Shown: piece by piece, positions 39,194-48,128 of the stretch | How positions within the stretch are numbered: position 1 is the first letter of the stretch | Layout of the letters: the number at the start of each line of letters is the position of its first letter | Origin: an uncultured Faecalibacterium sp. | GTDB lineage: Bacteria > Bacillota > Clostridia > Oscillospirales > Ruminococcaceae | Length of the DNA: 64,000 bases | Direction: 5' to 3' | Assembly (NCBI GenBank): GCA_937907025.1 | Contig: CALESJ010000006.1 | Coordinates: forward strand, 1-64,000 | Notes under the pieces: model-generated | The model's database searches: none | The model's input: the letters and a program-made list of their open reading frames with translations, nothing else | Told to the model about the DNA's origin: nothing | Translations under genes and position numbers: made by a program

Positions 39194-41647
39194 TTATGGA
39201 TGCTGTTTTGCGGCAAAGTGCTGTTTCCACCAGGTATAGATTCCGGTAACAGCCCGGGTCAGCAGTCGCAGCACATACGGCGTGACTGCCCAGAAAATGA
39301 TGAGAAGCAGCCATTCCTGAAGCCCCAGCGGCACCAGTTCCAGCGCCTGATGGAACATCGCCACACCGGCCACCGCCAACGCCAGCATGCCGCCCCACAA
39401 CACGATATGGGCCGGCGTAAAGGGCCGGCAAACACGCCAAAGCACCCCCAGCCCCACTCCCAGCATGACCAGAGTGGTCAAGGTGGAGAGCATTTCATAG
39501 GGCATATCGAGGGCAGCGGTCGCCGCTTCCAGTGCCAGCACCAGGAACAGATCAGTGAGGCCGCCGGGCAGCGCAGCCCGCAGCACATTGGGCAGGAATT
39601 TTCCCCGTACCAGTTCGTGGTTGGGTTCCAGCGCCAGCACAAAGGACGGGATTCCGATGGTGACCGCTGCAATCAAAGTCAGCTGGATGGGCTGCAGCGG
39701 ATACGGCAGGGTGATGAACAGCGCGGCCAGGGTGAAGAGGAAAGAGAACAGGTTCTTGACCAGATACAGGGATGCCGAGCGCTGGATGTTGTTGATGACC
39801 CGGCGTCCTTCAGCCACCACGGCAGGCAAACCTGCAAAGTTGGATTCCAGCAGCACCAGCTGGGATACCTGGCTGGCAGCCTGGGCGCCGGAAGCCATGG
39901 CAATACCGCAATCTGCTTCCTTCAGAGCCAGCACATCGTTCACACCATCTCCGGTCATGGCCACGGTATGGCCCTTGGCTTTCAGAGCACGCACCAGCTG
40001 CCGCTTCTGGTCGGGGGTGACCCGGCCGAAAACGGTGCAGCGCTCGGCAGCTTCGGTCAGTTCGGCCTCGGTATGCAGGGTAGTGGCATCCACAAAGTTT
40101 TCGGCACCGGCAATCCCCGCCTGCTGCGCCACACGGCTGACCGTGAGAGGGTTATCCCCCGAAATGACCTTGATGTCCACTCCCTGGTCGGCAAAATAGC
40201 GGAAGGTCCGGGGCGCTTCGGCCCGCACCCGGTTAGCCACCGGCAACAGGGCCAAAAATTGAAGTTTATCGGGGTCCAGGCCGATTTTGGGGTCGGGGCG
40301 CCCGTCATACGCAGCCAGCAGCAGCACCCGGCTCCCCCGTTCCAGATAGGGTTCGATCTCCCGCGTCAGCTCTTCCGCACGGGGGCCTGCCACCACATCG
40401 GGAGCGCCCACCACAAAGGCACCATGCTCCCGGAACACAGCAGCGCTCCATTTCCAGGCAGAATTGAATGGCACCGTGGCAGTCCGCGGCCAATGTTCGC
40501 CCCCGCCTGCCGCAAACCGGCGGCAGAGAGCCCGGGCGGTGTCGTTGTCCGGCTCGGTATCAGCGTACAGGCTGCGCAGCACGGTTTCCACCCCGGCTAT
40601 GGTCCAGGTTTCATCCAGCAGCTGGGGCTCTCCTGCTTCCATCCGGTTTTCGGTGATGGTTCCGGTTTTATCCACGCAGAGCACATCCACCCGGGCCAGT
40701 GTTTCGATGCAGTTCATATCCTGGGCCAGCACCTTGCGCCGGGCCAGGCGGATCATGCTGACGGCCAGGGCCACACTGGTCAGCAGATACAGTCCTTCGG
40801 GAATCATGCCCACCAGAGAGGCTACGGTAGCTTCCACCGCATCCCGCAGGGTCATGTCCAGCGCCGCAAACTGGTTGAGGAACATCAGGATTCCCAGCGG
40901 CACCAAGGCGATGCCGATAATGCGGATGAGTTTGTCCAGCGAGCGCATCATCTCGCCTTTGGGCACCGCATGGCCCGCCCGGGCTTCCTCCGCCAGGCGG
41001 TTGGCGTAACTGTCAGCCCCCACATGGGTCAGCTGGGCCCGACACTGACCGGACAACAGGAAAGACCCGGAACGCAACACATCCCCGGGACCTTTGTCCA
41101 CAGCATCGGCCTCCCCGGTGATGAGGGCTTCGTTGGCCTGGGCGGTGCCGGTGCGCACAACGGCATCGGCGCAGATCTGCTCCCCTGCCCGGAACTCCAC
41201 AATATCGTCCCGCACCAGTTCGTCCGAAGTCAGCAGCCGGATTTCCCCGTCCCGCACGCACCGGACTTTATGGGCGGACAGCAGGGTCAGCTTGTCGATG
41301 GTCCGTTTGGCCCGCAGCTGCTGCACAATCCCGATGACCGTGTTGCAGACCACGACCCCCAGGAACCCGGCGTTCAGATAGGAGCCTACCGCAAACAGGC
41401 AGACGGCCAGCACCACAAACACCAGGTTGAAAAAGGTAAAGATGTTGTCCCGCACAATCTGGGTTTCCGTCTTGCCGCTGCCCTGCAGGGCACGGTTGGT
41501 CAGCCCTGCGGCGGATCGCGCATCCACCTGGGCCCGGGTCAGCCCCTGTTCGGGTTTGGGGTTCACAACGGGCGGCCGTTCGGTTTCAGCCGGGCAGGAA
41601 TCTTCCATCGCCGGTTCGCGGCGCAAAGAGCGGGACGGATGTGACAA
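39194..41647 (-). CDS. Cation-translocating P-type ATPase (CtpE-like)
   Basis: An 817-residue P-type ATPase. TTG 41647 is chosen as start because AAAGGAGG lies 9 bases before it; the first in-frame ATG (41608) has no ribosome site. The phosphorylation site is Asp326 in DKTGT, the actuator loop TGE is at 177-179, and MTGDGVNDVLALKEAD is the hinge. The transmembrane motif GMIPEGL (280-286) is that of the CtpE group, whose mycobacterial member takes part in calcium uptake, rather than the heavy-metal CPx group. About ten membrane segments. The ion is not proven. The IS200-like element ends at its stop codon. Confidence 0.9.
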   Translation of the reverse strand: MSHPSRSLRREPAMEDSCPAETERPPVVNPKPEQGLTRAQVDARSAAGLTNRALQGSGKTETQIVRDNIFTFFNLVFVVLAVCLFAVGSYLNAGFLGVVVCNTVIGIVQQLRAKRTIDKLTLLSAHKVRCVRDGEIRLLTSDELVRDDIVEFRAGEQICADAVVRTGTAQANEALITGEADAVDKGPGDVLRSGSFLLSGQCRAQLTHVGADSYANRLAEEARAGHAVPKGEMMRSLDKLIRIIGIALVPLGILMFLNQFAALDMTLRDAVEATVASLVGMIPEGLYLLTSVALAVSMIRLARRKVLAQDMNCIETLARVDVLCVDKTGTITENRMEAGEPQLLDETWTIAGVETVLRSLYADTEPDNDTARALCRRFAAGGGEHWPRTATVPFNSAWKWSAAVFREHGAFVVGAPDVVAGPRAEELTREIEPYLERGSRVLLLAAYDGRPDPKIGLDPDKLQFLALLPVANRVRAEAPRTFRYFADQGVDIKVISGDNPLTVSRVAQQAGIAGAENFVDATTLHTEAELTEAAERCTVFGRVTPDQKRQLVRALKAKGHTVAMTGDGVNDVLALKEADCGIAMASGAQAASQVSQLVLLESNFAGLPAVVAEGRRVINNIQRSASLYLVKNLFSFLFTLAALFITLPYPLQPIQLTLIAAVTIGIPSFVLALEPNHELVRGKFLPNVLRAALPGGLTDLFLVLALEAATAALDMPYEMLSTLTTLVMLGVGLGVLWRVCRPFTPAHIVLWGGMLALAVAGVAMFHQALELVPLGLQEWLLLIIFWAVTPYVLRLLTRAVTGIYTWWKQHFAAKQHP

Positions 41648-41740
41648 CGGGGTCAGCCTCCTTTATAAAGTGGAAAAGTTATCCAGCATTATACACATGT
41701 CTTTGTGAACAAATAAAGGCCGGACGGCAAAAACACGGTA

Positions 41741-41775
41741 AAAACAAAAATGCCCCCGCTGTCACGGGAGCATTT
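41741..41775 (-). terminator. Terminator of prfB
   Basis: Hairpin AATGC.CCC/GGGAGCATT followed leftward by TTTTTGTTTTT, 12 bases after the prfB stop. Confidence 0.85.
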
Positions 41776-41786
41776 TTTCTTGCTAT

Positions 41787-42908
41787 TTAGACTTCTTCCA
41801 ATTCGCCGCGGGAAGCTGCTTTCAGGTAGGCGTATATGAAGCCGTCCAGGTCGCCGTCCATGACAGCCTGCACGTTGCCGCTTTCGTAGTTGGTGCGGTG
41901 GTCCTTGACCAGCGTGTAGGGCATAAAGACGTAGCTGCGGATCTGGTGGCCCCAGGCGATCTCATTCTGCACGCCCTTGATGTCGTCGATCTTATCCTTA
42001 TGCTGCTGCAGAGCGATCTGATACAGCTTGGCCTTCATCATTTCCATGGCGTACTCACGGTTCTGCAGCTGGCTGCGCTGGGTCTGGCAGGACGTGACGA
42101 TGCCGGTGGGCTTGTGGATCAGGCGAACGGCCGAGGAGGTCTTGTTGATGTGCTGACCGCCGGCGCCGGAAGAACGGAACACTTGCATTTCGATATCATT
42201 GGGGTTGATCTCGATCTGGATCTTGTCGTCCAGTTCGGGCATGACTTCCAGGCTGGCAAAGCTGGTCTGACGGCGGGCGTTGGCGTCAAAGGGGCTGATG
42301 CGCACCAGACGATGGACGCCGTTCTCGCTCTTGAGCATGCCGTAGGCGTTGGCACCCTTGACCATCATGGAAGCGCTCTTGATGCCGGCCTCGTCGCCGT
42401 CCAGCACATCCAGGACCTCAATGGAATAGCCGTGGGCTTCGGCCCAGCGGGTGTACATGCGGTACAGCATTTCGGCCCAGTCCTGGGCCTCGGTGCCGCC
42501 GGTACCGGCATGGAAGGTCAGAATGGCGTTGTTATGGTCATATTCACCATTGAGCATGGTCATCAGCTGCAGCTCATCGATGGACTTTTCCACCCCATTG
42601 ACGGCTTCTTCCCCTTCGGAAATCAGGGAGGGATCGTTTTCCTCCTCGATCATCTCCAGCAGGGTACCCGCTTCCTCATACTGAGTGGACAGCTTGCGGT
42701 AACGTTCCAGCTTGTTCTTCAGCTCGCCCATCTCGGAATAGACCTTCTGGCTGCGCTCCTGGTCATCAAAGAAGCCGGGCATGGTCATCTGGTGTTCCAG
42801 CTCCGCCAGACGCTTTTCACTGGCTTCAATGGACAGGGCATCCCGCAGGTCGTCAACGGCGGTCTGGAAGCTGCCCAGTTTGGATTTCAGTTCATCAATG
42901 GTGATCAT
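41787..42908 (-). CDS. prfB: Peptide chain release factor 2
   Basis: A 373-residue RF2 that reads UGA and UAA stop codons. The class-defining SPF tripeptide is in RISPFDANARR and the peptidyl-hydrolysis GGQ is in SGAGGQHINKT. The frame is continuous from the ATG at 42908, with no internal UGA and shift in the N-terminal region, so the autoregulatory +1 frameshift found in many bacteria is absent. Promoter at 42948-42976. Confidence 0.96.
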   Translation of the reverse strand: MITIDELKSKLGSFQTAVDDLRDALSIEASEKRLAELEHQMTMPGFFDDQERSQKVYSEMGELKNKLERYRKLSTQYEEAGTLLEMIEEENDPSLISEGEEAVNGVEKSIDELQLMTMLNGEYDHNNAILTFHAGTGGTEAQDWAEMLYRMYTRWAEAHGYSIEVLDVLDGDEAGIKSASMMVKGANAYGMLKSENGVHRLVRISPFDANARRQTSFASLEVMPELDDKIQIEINPNDIEMQVFRSSGAGGQHINKTSSAVRLIHKPTGIVTSCQTQRSQLQNREYAMEMMKAKLYQIALQQHKDKIDDIKGVQNEIAWGHQIRSYVFMPYTLVKDHRTNYESGNVQAVMDGDLDGFIYAYLKAASRGELEEV

Positions 42909-42947
42909 ATATCAATACCCCTAAGTTTATGATAGTTATACAGGATA

Positions 42948-42976
42948 AGTATAAACGAAAAAATTCTCCTTGTAAA
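42948..42976 (-). promoter_or_regulatory. Promoter of prfB
   Basis: On the minus strand TTTACA (42971-42976), 17 bases, TATACT (42948-42953). Confidence 0.8.
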
Positions 42977-43011
42977 GGGCCGTTTGCCGTACATTGTTCA
43001 CGGAAAATTCT

Positions 43012-43040
43012 TTGCTTTCGCCGTTGGCATGGTGTATAAT
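43012..43040 (+). promoter_or_regulatory. Promoter of the prokaryotic-RING membrane protein gene
   Basis: TTGCTT (43012-43017), 17 bases, TATAAT (43035-43040). It may also drive the nucleotidyltransferase gene downstream. Confidence 0.8.
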
Positions 43041-43090
43041 GATTTCTGTTAACAGCCGCCGAGCGCGGCATTTGAATCACGGAGGCTACC

Positions 43091-44104
43091 ATGAGCAACT
43101 ATACAGGCAGCACATGTCCTGTGTGCCATAAACCGTTCACCCCCACGGATGACGTTGTTGTATGTCCGGACTGCGGCACGCCCTATCACCGTGCCTGCTG
43201 GCCCAGCAACGGCGTCTGCATCCATGCCGACCGGCACGCCACCGGATACGAGTGGAAACCGGACAGCGAGGGTGACAACGGGCAGACTGTCTGCCCCAAC
43301 TGCGGTGCCCGCAATCCCGCCGGCACCCATTTTTGCGGCCATTGTGGCGTTCCCCTGCCGGACCATCCCCAAAGCAGTGAGAGCACCCACAGCGCCCAGA
43401 ATGCCGGACCGCAGCGTCCGATCTATGACAATCCCGAATATACCGGTCCCGGTTCCCGGGACGGCGGCCCTTCGGCCCCGCATATTGACGCTTACACCAC
43501 CGGCCCTGACGGCGGTGTATACCGGCAGGAAGTGGGCCCCGATGATCCTATCGACGGTATCAAGGCCCGGGATTGGGCAACCTTTGTCGGCCCTTCCAGC
43601 CTATACTATCTGATGCAGTTCTTCCGTATGGACAAAACCAAGCACAAGATCGGTTTTTCCTTTGCGGCGTTCTTCTTCGGCCCCATCTACTTCTTCTACC
43701 GCAAGATGTGGAAGCTGGGCGCTTTGTTCACCGTACTGGATGTGCTGGTGACCGTTCCCACTTATCTGGCGCTGTTGGTTATTTCCGGTGCGCCCATCGT
43801 CAGCGGCATGAGCACCAGCTGGCTCCTGCCGGCTTCGGATGTGTGTGCCATCGTCAGCTGGGTGGTCATGATCGTGCGGGCTCTGTTTGCCGGCTACTGG
43901 TACAAAAAGACCTGCACCGACCGCATCCGCAACATCTATGACCATGTTCCGGAAGGACAGGACCGTCGGGATATGCTGGCGCTGCGCGGCGGCGTGTGCA
44001 TCCCTGCGGTGGTTATTTACCTTGTGGCCTGTGTTGCCCTGACATGGGTCCTGGTCATGCTGGGTGCAAACCCGGCAGCGGCCATGTCCCTGTTTGGCAT
44101 GTAA
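43091..44104 (+). CDS. Prokaryotic RING-finger / zinc-ribbon membrane protein
   Basis: A 337-residue protein in three parts. Residues 9-45 (CPVCHKPF...VVCPDCGTPYHRACW...C..H) match the prokaryotic RING finger family 1 pattern. Residues 68-92 (CPNCGARN...HFCGHCG) are a zinc ribbon. After a Pro/Gly-rich linker, residues 190-330 hold about four hydrophobic segments including FAAFFFGPIYFFYRKMWKLG, as in DUF2628-type proteins. RING folds in eukaryotes recruit ubiquitin enzymes; in bacteria the role of this fusion is unknown. It is the first gene of a likely operon with a sugar nucleotidyltransferase. Function not assigned. Confidence 0.75.
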   Translation: MSNYTGSTCPVCHKPFTPTDDVVVCPDCGTPYHRACWPSNGVCIHADRHATGYEWKPDSEGDNGQTVCPNCGARNPAGTHFCGHCGVPLPDHPQSSESTHSAQNAGPQRPIYDNPEYTGPGSRDGGPSAPHIDAYTTGPDGGVYRQEVGPDDPIDGIKARDWATFVGPSSLYYLMQFFRMDKTKHKIGFSFAAFFFGPIYFFYRKMWKLGALFTVLDVLVTVPTYLALLVISGAPIVSGMSTSWLLPASDVCAIVSWVVMIVRALFAGYWYKKTCTDRIRNIYDHVPEGQDRRDMLALRGGVCIPAVVIYLVACVALTWVLVMLGANPAAAMSLFGM

Positions 44105-44160
44105 TACAGCCGGCAGCCCCTCGTGGGCGCCGGTACCGAAATACACTGGAGGAATTTGTT

Positions 44161-45087
44161 ATGAAAACTACCCTGGTTATTATGGCGGCCGGCATCGGTT
44201 CGCGCTACGGCGGCGGCATCAAGCAGCTGGCGGCCGTAGGCCCCAACGGCGAGATCATCATGGATTATTCCATCCATGACGCCATCGAAGCCGGTTTTGA
44301 CAAAATCGTCTTCATTATCCGCCGGGACATTGAGGAAGCCTTCCGGGAAGCCATCGGCGACCGCATCGAGAAGATCTGCGCCGGGCTCGGCGTGGAGCTG
44401 GGTTATGCCTTCCAGGAGCTGGATGCTCTGCCCGAGGGTGTGACCCTGCCCGAAGGCCGCACCAAGCCCTGGGGCACCGGTCAGGCGGTTCTGGCCTGCA
44501 AGGACCAGCTGGACAGCCCCTTTGCGGTCATCAATGCCGATGACTACTACGGCAAACAGGCCTTTGTTCTGCTGCACGACTTCCTGCAGGGCTACACCCC
44601 CGAAAAGCCGGGTGACCTGTGCATGGCCGGCTTTGTGCTGAAGAACACCCTGAGCGACAACGGCGCCGTGACCCGCGGCATCTGCCGCATGAACGCCGAC
44701 GGCTACCTGACCGGTGTGGATGAAACTTCCGGCATCGAGAAGACCGCCGACGGTGCCCAGGCCGGCGGCAAAGCCGTGGATGTAGACAGCCTGGTTTCCA
44801 TGAACATGTGGGGTCTGACCCCCGAGTTTGTCACCATGCTGGACAAGGGTTTCGTGGAGTTTTTCGGCGGCATCGCCGGCAACGAAATGAAGGCCGAATA
44901 TCTGCTGCCCATCTTTATTGACAGCCTGCTCCAGCAGGGCAAGGTGAACGTAAAGGTGCTGCCCACGCATGACCGCTGGTTCGGTGTGACCTATCAGGAG
45001 GATAAGCCCGTGGTGGTGGAGTCCTTTGCCAAGCTGATTGAGGCGGGTGTCTATCACAAGGATCTGTTCAGCGATCTGCGCAAATAA
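44161..45087 (+). CDS. Sugar-1-phosphate nucleotidyltransferase family protein
   Basis: A 308-residue protein of the nucleotidyltransferase (GT-A like) fold. The N-terminal MAAGIGSRYGGGIKQL is the NTP-binding signature with its Lys, and VINADDYYG is the metal-binding region. It differs from typical GalU in the 170-260 region, so the sugar is uncertain. It is followed, after 140 bases, by galT, so a role in making or recycling UDP-sugars is likely. GGAGG lies 7 bases before the ATG at 44161; the longer upstream frame overlaps the RING gene and is rejected. Confidence 0.8.
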   Translation: MKTTLVIMAAGIGSRYGGGIKQLAAVGPNGEIIMDYSIHDAIEAGFDKIVFIIRRDIEEAFREAIGDRIEKICAGLGVELGYAFQELDALPEGVTLPEGRTKPWGTGQAVLACKDQLDSPFAVINADDYYGKQAFVLLHDFLQGYTPEKPGDLCMAGFVLKNTLSDNGAVTRGICRMNADGYLTGVDETSGIEKTADGAQAGGKAVDVDSLVSMNMWGLTPEFVTMLDKGFVEFFGGIAGNEMKAEYLLPIFIDSLLQQGKVNVKVLPTHDRWFGVTYQEDKPVVVESFAKLIEAGVYHKDLFSDLRK

Positions 45088-45227
45088 AATCATTGTCTTT
45101 CCGCCCCGGCCCGTCCACGCGCCGGGGCACTTTGGTACACAGGAACGAAAATCACAAAACAATGACATTACTGGGCATGGAAAGAGAGGGCAAAATGCGG
45201 TATCGTAGAAATAGGAGGGATGTCTGT

Positions 45228-46832
45228 ATGAGCAAGCCGAATAATGAACCCGTTATCGTCGAAAAGCCCGTGGCCGAAATGACCGCCGAAGAGCTGGATT
45301 CCGCCCTGGCCCTGGATGTGGAGCGCCTGCTGCGTTTTGGGCGCAAGCACAAGATGATCAAGGACCTGGACATGCTGGTAGCCCGCAATACGCTGCTGGA
45401 TCTGCTGGGTCTGAGCGCTCCGTGTGAAGAGAAGCCCCCGAAAGAAAATTTCGACACGCCTACCGAGATCCTGGAGCATATGCTGGACCTGGCCGCCGCC
45501 AAGAAGCTGTTTGACAACGACGTGCCCCAGTACCGCATCAACTTCGAAACCCGTCTGATGGGCGCCATGATGCCCCGCGAGAGCGAGATCCTGCGCAAGT
45601 TCCGCAAGCTGTACGCCAAGAAGGGCCCCGAAGCTGCCACCGACTGGTTCTATGATCTGTGTGTGGTGTCCAACTACATCCGCACCGCCCAGATTGCCAA
45701 GAACATCCAGTGGAACACCAAGACCCCGTACGGTGAACTGGAAATCACCATCAACCTGACCAAGCCCGAAAAAGACCCCAAGGTCATTGCCATGGAGCGT
45801 CTGCAGCCCGCCGCCAGCTACCCCAAGTGCATGCTGTGCAAGGAAAATATCGGCTACGCCGGACGCATCAACTTCCCCGCACGGCAGACCCACCGCATCG
45901 TGCCTGTGCATCTGGCGGGTGAAGCTTTCTATCTGCAGTACAGCCCGTATGCCTACTTCCACGAGCACTGCATCATTCTGCACGACGAGCACAAGCCCAT
46001 GGAGATGGACCGCCGCACCCTGGCCCAGATCTTTGACTTTGTGAGCCAGTTCCCCCATTACACCTGCGGTTCCAACGCCGATCTGCCCATTGTGGGCGGC
46101 AGCATCCTGAGCCACTCCCATTTCCAGGGCGGCCGGTATGTCTTCCCCATGCAGAAAGCCGGCATTGCCACCCCGCTGCACGATGTACGGTATCCCGGTG
46201 TGCGTGCCGGTATCCTGAACTGGCCCGTGTCCACCATCCGCCTCATCGGCCGCAGCTCCCAGCAGGTGCAGACGGTAGCCAACAACATTCTGACCGCCTG
46301 GCGGGAATACAGTGATGCCAGCGTGGACATTCTGTCCCACACCGGCGATACCCCGCACAACACCGTCACCCCCATTCTGCACTATGATGACCAGGACGGC
46401 TACATTCTGGATCTGGCGCTGCGTAACAACCGCACCACCGAGGAGTATCCCGACGGTATCTTCCATCCGCACAAGGAATACCACAACATCAAGAAGGAAA
46501 ACATCGGCCTCATTGAGGTCATGGGTCTGGCCATTCTGCCTGCCCGCCTGAAGGGCCAGAGCGCCCAGATCGCTGATATTCTGTGCGGCGCGCCCAACAC
46601 CAGCCGTGAAGAGGGCAGCTCTCTGGCCGTACATGCCGACTGGATTGACAGCCTGATTGCCAAGTACGGCACCGCCATGACCCCCGTGGCCGCCACCGCC
46701 GCCGTGCGCGACGAGATCGGCGTGGTATTCAGCCATGTGCTGGAGAATGCAGGCGTCTTCAAGCAGGATGAGGCCGGCAAGGCCTCGTTCCTGCGCTTTG
46801 TGGAGAGTGTCGGCTTTAAAACCGTCGAATAA
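45228..46832 (+). CDS. galT: UDP-glucose-hexose-1-phosphate uridylyltransferase, class II (Firmicutes type)
   Basis: A 534-residue GalT of the Firmicutes class II family (about 490-530 residues), which exchanges UMP between UDP-glucose and galactose-1-phosphate. Visible are CMLCKENIGYAGR, the FHEHCIILHDEH region, and SHSHFQGG, the active-site His motif region. ATG 45228 has AGGAGG 9 bases upstream. With the nucleotidyltransferase upstream it forms part of a Leloir-type galactose route; galK and galE are not in the window. No convincing promoter in the 140-base gap. Confidence 0.93.
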   Translation: MSKPNNEPVIVEKPVAEMTAEELDSALALDVERLLRFGRKHKMIKDLDMLVARNTLLDLLGLSAPCEEKPPKENFDTPTEILEHMLDLAAAKKLFDNDVPQYRINFETRLMGAMMPRESEILRKFRKLYAKKGPEAATDWFYDLCVVSNYIRTAQIAKNIQWNTKTPYGELEITINLTKPEKDPKVIAMERLQPAASYPKCMLCKENIGYAGRINFPARQTHRIVPVHLAGEAFYLQYSPYAYFHEHCIILHDEHKPMEMDRRTLAQIFDFVSQFPHYTCGSNADLPIVGGSILSHSHFQGGRYVFPMQKAGIATPLHDVRYPGVRAGILNWPVSTIRLIGRSSQQVQTVANNILTAWREYSDASVDILSHTGDTPHNTVTPILHYDDQDGYILDLALRNNRTTEEYPDGIFHPHKEYHNIKKENIGLIEVMGLAILPARLKGQSAQIADILCGAPNTSREEGSSLAVHADWIDSLIAKYGTAMTPVAATAAVRDEIGVVFSHVLENAGVFKQDEAGKASFLRFVESVGFKTVE

Positions 46833-46847
46833 GCGGGAAAAATTCTC

Positions 46848-46876
46848 TTGACTTTTCGGTGCAGATTTGATAGAAT
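46848..46876 (+). promoter_or_regulatory. Promoter of the rpsF-ssb-rpsR operon
   Basis: TTGACT (46848-46853), 17 bases, TAGAAT (46871-46876). Confidence 0.85.
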
Positions 46877-46884
46877 AAATTGCT

Positions 46885-46935
46885 GTGCCGAGAGGCACAT
46901 ATCCTTGCCCCTGCACAAGGCAGGGGCCCTATGTC
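46885..46935 (+). promoter_or_regulatory. Structured leader of rpsF, possible S6:S18 autoregulatory element
   Basis: The leader folds into GTGCC/GGCAC (46885-46898) and GCCCCTG/CAGGGGC (46907-46927), just before AAAGGAGG. An S6:S18-binding leader is known upstream of rpsF in many bacteria; I infer that this is one, without a consensus match. Confidence 0.35.
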
Positions 46936-46955
46936 CAAAAGGAGGTGTACAGAAT

Positions 46956-47240
46956 ATGGCTAAGTACGAAACCATGCTGGTTACCAGTTCCAACCTGGAT
47001 GAGGAAGCGAGCGCTGCCCTGGTGGGCAAGTTCAAGTCCCTGATCGAGGCGAATGGTACGATCGATTCTGTCGACGAATGGGGCAAGCGCCGTCTGGCGT
47101 ATCCCATCGAAGACGAAACCGAAGGCGTGTACACGGTGATTAAGTTCACCAGCGACCCGTCCTTCCCCGCCGAGCTGGACCGTGTCTACAAGATCACGGA
47201 AGGCGTGCTCCGCACCATCATCATTGCGGAGGAAGCCTGA
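46956..47240 (+). CDS. rpsF: 30S ribosomal protein S6
   Basis: A 94-residue S6 with the MAKYETMLVTSS start, the AYPIEDETEGVY strand-turn region and a C-terminal RTIIIAEEA tail. S6 pairs with S18 on the 30S platform. AAAGGAGG lies about 10 bases before ATG 46956. First gene of the conserved rpsF-ssb-rpsR operon, 22 bases before ssb. Confidence 0.96.
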   Translation: MAKYETMLVTSSNLDEEASAALVGKFKSLIEANGTIDSVDEWGKRRLAYPIEDETEGVYTVIKFTSDPSFPAELDRVYKITEGVLRTIIIAEEA

Positions 47241-47262
47241 GAGGTTTTAAGGAGTTAACACC

Positions 47263-47733
47263 ATGCTGAATGTTGTTGCAATCATGGGCCGCCTTGTGGC
47301 CGACCCGCAGCTGCGCCAGACGACTACCGGCAAGAATGTGGCCTCGTTCCGCATTGCCTGTGACCGCGGTCGCCGCGACCCCAACGGCCAGAGCCAGGCT
47401 GATTTCCTGGATGTCGTTGCCTGGGACCGTACGGCAGAATTTGTCTGCCGTTACTTCCAGAAGGGTTCGATGATCGCCATCGACGGCCGTCTGCAGTCCC
47501 GCAGCTATCAGGACAAGAACGGCAACAACCGGCAGGCTGTTGAGATCGTGGCCAACAACGTGAACTTCACGGGCCCGAAATCCCAGAACCCCGGCATGGG
47601 CGCTCCCGCTCCGGCGGCGCCCGCCCCGGCAGACTATTCCCGTCCCGCCGCACAGCCCGCTGCTCCCGCCTATTCGGCTGGCAGCAACGACGACTTTGCG
47701 CTGATCGAGGACGAGGGCGACCTGCCGTTCTGA
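47263..47733 (+). CDS. ssb: Single-stranded DNA-binding protein
   Basis: A 156-residue SSB. The OB fold occupies residues 1-105, with the typical MLNVVAIMGRLVADP start; an Ala/Pro-rich linker (about 110-142, with many APA and PAAP units) leads to the acidic tail DEGDLPF that recruits partner proteins. Coats single-stranded DNA in replication and repair. Lies between rpsF and rpsR as in most Firmicutes. Confidence 0.96.
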   Translation: MLNVVAIMGRLVADPQLRQTTTGKNVASFRIACDRGRRDPNGQSQADFLDVVAWDRTAEFVCRYFQKGSMIAIDGRLQSRSYQDKNGNNRQAVEIVANNVNFTGPKSQNPGMGAPAPAAPAPADYSRPAAQPAAPAYSAGSNDDFALIEDEGDLPF

Positions 47734-47770
47734 TCATCGAATCGTATCATTCTATAAGGAGGTTAAGACC

Positions 47771-48013
47771 ATGGCTATGGATCGTTCTTCCCGCCCGATG
47801 CATCGCGGCCGCCGCAAGGTGTGCAGCTTCTGCGTCGATCGCATCGATCACATCGATTACAAGGATCTGCCGCGCCTGCGCAAGTATGTGACTGAGCGTG
47901 CCAAGATCATTCCCCGCCGCGTGACCGGCACCTGCGCTTTCCATCAGCGCGAACTGACCGTTGCTATCAAGCGCGCCCGTCATATGGCTCTGATGCCGTA
48001 CGTCAGCGACTAA
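47771..48013 (+). CDS. rpsR: 30S ribosomal protein S18
   Basis: An 80-residue S18 with the conserved YKDLPRLRKYVTERAKI and TGTCAFHQRELTVAIKRARHMALMP core. The N-terminus keeps CSFC (18-21), part of the zinc-binding (C+) form, with Cys55 and His57 as possible further ligands. AAGGAGG lies 8-9 bases before the ATG. Last gene of the operon, followed by a strong terminator. Confidence 0.96.
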   Translation: MAMDRSSRPMHRGRRKVCSFCVDRIDHIDYKDLPRLRKYVTERAKIIPRRVTGTCAFHQRELTVAIKRARHMALMPYVSD

Positions 48014-48065
48014 TCTTGACAACGGTTGCTTCGGTTTTCCACCGAAGCTCACAAATATGTGAAAA

Positions 48066-48104
48066 ACCCGCCGCGAAGTTTCTGCTTCGCGGCGGGCTTT
48101 TTTA
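48066..48104. terminator. Terminator of the rpsF operon
   Basis: A 12-bp perfect stem CCCGCCGCGAAG/CTTCGCGGCGGG followed by CTTTTTT; the A-run on the left lets it serve the converging kinase-like gene as well. Confidence 0.93.
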
Positions 48105-48128
48105 TTTCTTTTATGACCACGGCCTGTG

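Noticed and set aside
41648..41700. Promoter of the P-type ATPase gene
   Set aside because: TATAAT is present on the minus strand (41688-41693) but no acceptable -35 box lies 16-18 bases upstream, so it is not listed.
45088..45227. Separate promoter and terminator between the nucleotidyltransferase gene and galT
   Set aside because: A GC hairpin is present but has no T-run, and no convincing -35/-10 pair was found, so the genes may be co-transcribed.
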